NCBI GenBank assembly: GCA_021371965.1
Contig: JAJFVE010000063.1
Location: 1 to 55,751 of the forward strand
DNA: 55,751 bases
Direction of reading: 5' to 3'
Source of the DNA: Planctomycetaceae bacterium
GTDB lineage: Bacteria > Planctomycetota > Phycisphaerae > SM23-33
Shown in pieces: positions 53,236 to 55,751 of this stretch. Position 1 is the first letter of the stretch. Every line of letters starts with the position of its first letter. Under the pieces are notes generated by a model. It had not been told where the DNA came from and made no database searches. It was given only the letters and a program-made list of their open reading frames with translations. Both the position numbers and the translations under genes were made by a program.

Positions 53236-54366
53236 CTAGCGGGCGATGCGCCGGCGGCGGATCAGGATCAGAAGCGATCCCGCTGCCAGCATCGCCATCG
53301 TCGCCGGCTCGGGCACGACGTCCCAGCCGATCAGGTCCATCGCGATCAGGTCCTGCTGACTGATGGTCATCAGGTGTCCTGATGCCACGGCAGGCTCCAT
53401 CAGGTTGGTCATCGTGCCCATTTCCCAGTGCGACGCCTGCCATCCGTCGCCGTTTTCGGACCCGGTGGACAACGCGGCATATCCGTCCCCGAAGTAAAAC
53501 ACCTGGTCGCCACCGGGAGCCATGTAGCGGGCGGTGGTGGTGAAGTCAAAACCAGGCGATGTGACATCAGCGGCAGCGAACCGGAACAGGTCCAGCGGCG
53601 TGGGTTCCGTAAATTTGGCGGCTTCGTTGGTGGTGGAAAGATTCCCATCAATATAATCGACGTCGCTGATGAAGCCCAGGGCGTGTCCCATCTCGTGCAT
53701 CGCGACGCCGACGAAATCGTACTTGCCCGCATCGATGCCGTTGCTGGGGTCGTAGTCCCAGGCAAAGTTGGTCGAGAAAGTGATCGAACCGTCCGATGCG
53801 CCGATCAATTCCGTGCCGCCCAAGGCATGATAGTTGGCCAGCGTGAACGACATATAGCCGTCCAGACCCCAACCGGTGGGAACCTGGGCTGAAAACTGAG
53901 CCGCCGTGGGAAGATACGGCAGAAGGGCTGCTTCGCGGGGGTTATTGACCTCGCCGACGTTGGCAGCCATCATGTCACGAATGGAGGAATAGCCTGTGTA
54001 GTACGTGGATGAACCTGTCTGGCCTAGAATACCGGTCCCAAGCGATGCCACGTCGACCGTAAGGTTGATGCTCACGGAATCGCCCAGCAGCGCAGCCCAC
54101 CGGGCCGCGGCAAGATTGAAAGCGGCCTTGGCCTGAAGATTGCTGTTCAAGCCTGAGCCATAGGTCAGGACAAAGGTGGCGCCGGCATTTTGCGCACCGA
54201 TTCGCTCCGTTGCCAGCGTCAACCCCAGACCTTCTGCGGCAGAGGAGGGCATTAGCGAAATGGTCGTATCCCCAGCCCGCGCTACAGGGGCGATGAAGCC
54301 CAAAGTACAGGCGGCAACAAGACATAGCCATGGGGACAGATTCGCGGAATTGGCGTTCCTTCTCAT
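53236..54366 (-). CDS. Zinc metalloprotease with PEP-CTERM tail (NF038122-like)
   Basis: A 376-residue exported protein. Signal peptide near residues 10-31 (SPWLCLVAACTLGFIAPVA). The catalytic zinc motif VAMHEMGHALGFISDVDYID (HExxHxxxxxxD) is complete, of metzincin-like type. The C-terminus VVPEPATMAMLAAGSLLILI followed by RRRRIAR is a PEP-CTERM signal, processed by an exosortase. Similar PEP-CTERM metalloproteases are known as the NF038122 family. AGAGGAG lies right before the ATG. A strong promoter (54419-54447) drives it. Confidence 0.9.
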   Translation of the reverse strand: MRRNANSANLSPWLCLVAACTLGFIAPVARAGDTTISLMPSSAAEGLGLTLATERIGAQNAGATFVLTYGSGLNSNLQAKAAFNLAAARWAALLGDSVSINLTVDVASLGTGILGQTGSSTYYTGYSSIRDMMAANVGEVNNPREAALLPYLPTAAQFSAQVPTGWGLDGYMSFTLANYHALGGTELIGASDGSITFSTNFAWDYDPSNGIDAGKYDFVGVAMHEMGHALGFISDVDYIDGNLSTTNEAAKFTEPTPLDLFRFAAADVTSPGFDFTTTARYMAPGGDQVFYFGDGYAALSTGSENGDGWQASHWEMGTMTNLMEPAVASGHLMTISQQDLIAMDLIGWDVVPEPATMAMLAAGSLLILIRRRRIAR

Positions 54367-54687
54367 ACTCCTCTTCCTTTCTCCAGAGGTACTCCTACCT
54401 CTTGCTGCCTCTGGCAGGAGTGTAAACCCGCGGCCAGTCTACGTCAATGAAAAACCACGCCTTCTCACACGGAATCCTGGCCGAGGCTCACTGCGACCTG
54501 GGCGTCACCTTTGCCCGAAGGTCGCGGTCTTCGCTGTTAATTGCATGTTGGCAGCGCGAGTCGCGCAAAAAGTAATTTTTCACAAAGACACTTCGATTTT
54601 TGTGGCTAGAATGAGCTTTCTGTTTTATAGTTCCGGCTCCAAGACGTGCAAAACCGAATGCCCGAACCCATTAACCCGAGGATTGCG
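54367..54687. other. Divergent intergenic region before the nuoEF-like gene
   Basis: No gene is seen. It holds the metalloprotease promoter, an AT-rich patch around 54560-54640 with several possible -10 words (TAGAAT, TATAGT) for the rightward gene, and the GAGGAT ribosome-binding site near 54678. No single promoter for the rightward gene stands out. Confidence 0.5.
54419..54447 (-). promoter_or_regulatory. Promoter of the PEP-CTERM metalloprotease gene
   Basis: On the minus strand TTGACG (54442-54447), a 17-bp spacer and TACACT (54419-54424). The leader would be about 45 nt. Confidence 0.65.
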
Positions 54688-55751
54688 ATGAGCGAGAGTC
54701 TGGAAAACATCGTCAAGAGCGTCTGCCGCTCTTGCGGAAACGACCGGACGCGGATGATGGACGTGGTTCGCGGCGTGCAGGAACAGGTCGGCGGCGTCAC
54801 CAGCCAGGCCATGGACCTCATCGCCCGCGAACTCTCTACGCAGCGCATCGAAGTCGAAAGCGTCGTGTCCTTCTACTCGTTCCTGTCCAGCCGCCCCAAG
54901 GGCCAGGTCGTCATTCGCCTGTGCAACGACGTCATCGACAAGATCAAAGGCGTCGACCGCATCGCCCAGGCCTTCTGCCAGGAACTGGGCATCGAGATGG
55001 GCCAGACCACGCCCGACGGACGCATCACGCTGGAATGGACCGCCTGCATCGGCATGAGCGACCAGGCGCCCGCCTGCATGGTCAATGACGAGGTGTTCAC
55101 GCGAATGAACACCGACATGGCCCGCGAGATCGCCGCCAAGCTCAAAGCCGGGGCCGAGTACTTCAAGCTCAAGCACGAGTTGGGCGACGGAAACAACGCC
55201 GATCCGCTGGTGCACTCGATGGTCGTCAACAATATCCGCAAGGCCGGACCGGTCGTTCTCGACGGCATGGAAACCGGCGCAGCGATCAAGAAGGCCGTGG
55301 CCTTGTCGCCGCAGGAAGTCATCCGCGACATGAAGACCTCGCGCCTCCGCGGGCGCGGCGGCGCGGGCTTCCCCACCGGGATGAAGTGGGAGTTCACCCG
55401 CGGGGCCGAAGGGGCCGTCAAGTACGTGCTCTGCAACGCCGACGAAGGCGAACCGGGCACGTTCAAGGACCGCGTGATCCTCACCCAGCAAAGCGACCTG
55501 ATGTTTGAAGGCATGACCATCGCCGGATACGCCATCGGCGCCCGCGAAGGCATCGTCTACCTGCGGGCCGAGTACGCCTACCTGCGGCGGCTGCTGGAAC
55601 GCACCCTCAGCGACCAGAGCGGCTACATCGCCATCGCCAAGGGCGAGACGCTGGCGATCGGCCAGCCGACGGCGGTCAACCTCACGCCCGGCGACCCGTC
55701 CAGCGCGGTCGACCTGCCTTACGCGCCGCACCGCGGCGCCGCCTCGCTGGC
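54688..55751 (+). CDS. Fused NuoE-NuoF (HoxF-like) NADH-binding subunit, cut by window edge
   Basis: 354 codons are visible and the frame is open at the edge. Residues 1-160 resemble NuoE (VVRGVQEQVGGVTSQAMDLI, then VESVVSFYSFLSSRPKGQ). From about 205 NuoF begins: SRLRGRGGAGFPTGMKWEF and VLCNADEGEPGTFKDRVILT, which bind FMN and NADH. Such E-F fusions occur in HoxF of NAD-reducing hydrogenases and in hydrogenase or formate dehydrogenase modules. The four [2Fe-2S] cysteines of NuoE are incomplete: only one Cys remains in each expected pair (LCNDVIDK and ACIGMSD), though another Cys follows at APAC. GAGGAT precedes the ATG. Confidence 0.85.
   Translation, partial: MSESLENIVKSVCRSCGNDRTRMMDVVRGVQEQVGGVTSQAMDLIARELSTQRIEVESVVSFYSFLSSRPKGQVVIRLCNDVIDKIKGVDRIAQAFCQELGIEMGQTTPDGRITLEWTACIGMSDQAPACMVNDEVFTRMNTDMAREIAAKLKAGAEYFKLKHELGDGNNADPLVHSMVVNNIRKAGPVVLDGMETGAAIKKAVALSPQEVIRDMKTSRLRGRGGAGFPTGMKWEFTRGAEGAVKYVLCNADEGEPGTFKDRVILTQQSDLMFEGMTIAGYAIGAREGIVYLRAEYAYLRRLLERTLSDQSGYIAIAKGETLAIGQPTAVNLTPGDPSSAVDLPYAPHRGAASL

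Overview
The window is a 55.75 kb stretch of GC-rich bacterial chromosome carrying about 43 protein genes. No rRNA, tRNA, CRISPR array, prophage or transposase gene was seen. The most likely source is a member of the Planctomycetota, probably Phycisphaerae. This rests on three PEP-CTERM/exosortase-type sorting tails (VPEPATM or IPEPATM, a short hydrophobic stretch, then Arg/Lys), the many lone secreted proteins, DUF58 and LemA-family genes, NarL-type and c-heme histidine kinases, and small hairpin repeats scattered between genes. The taxonomy is inference; no marker tree was possible.

Layout. Positions 1-7.7 kb hold a truncated trypsin-like protease behind a FAD oxidoreductase, a LamG PEP-CTERM protein, an SH3-domain secreted protein and a TPR secreted protein. 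Positions 7.9-14.4 kb are housekeeping: alpha-glucan phosphorylase, then thrS-infC-rpmI-rplT, with infC starting at a rare ATT. Positions 14.5-21.7 kb (minus strand) hold an MNT/HEPN toxin-antitoxin pair abutting a DUF58 gene, carB with two in-frame palindromic insertions, and a cation:proton antiporter fused to a PTS EIIA domain. Positions 21.8-30.2 kb hold a PAS histidine kinase, an MFS carrier with an extra soluble domain, a PEP-CTERM remnant, a CNB-patatin protein and a Trk/Ktr potassium uptake pair. Positions 30.3-36.1 kb hold rpiB with a TsaC/arginine-phosphatase-like fusion, and divergently a five-gene overlapping operon (HAD phosphatase, FtsX-like permease, ABC ATPase, VTT membrane protein, LolA-like periplasmic protein) that looks like a lipid or lipoprotein export module. 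Positions 36.2-41.4 kb hold purN, a free-standing 31-residue small-protein gene with its own promoter and terminator, ndk-ligA, a dihydroorotate-dehydrogenase-like gene and a FliL-like lipoprotein. Positions 41.5-50.9 kb hold a putative glycosidase-like gene behind trpS, a candidate structured RNA, a MutS2 lacking Smr, LemA plus an unknown partner, and MerR plus a c-heme histidine kinase. Positions 50.9-55.75 kb hold a GH113-like glycosidase, a metallophosphatase, a PEP-CTERM metalloprotease and the start of a fused NuoE-NuoF (HoxF-like) gene.

Two themes run across the window. First, many genes lack a Shine-Dalgarno sequence and instead have a sigma70-type promoter whose -10 box lies only 6-10 nt from the start codon (trpS, mutS2, purN, the patatin gene, trkH, thrS, the MerR gene, the tsaC fusion), which predicts leaderless transcripts. 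Second, short palindromic repeats sit exactly at the stop codons of infC, carB and ligA and also lie in frame inside carB.

All coordinates and motifs were read by eye from the sequence. Family names come from recognised motifs and not from database searches.
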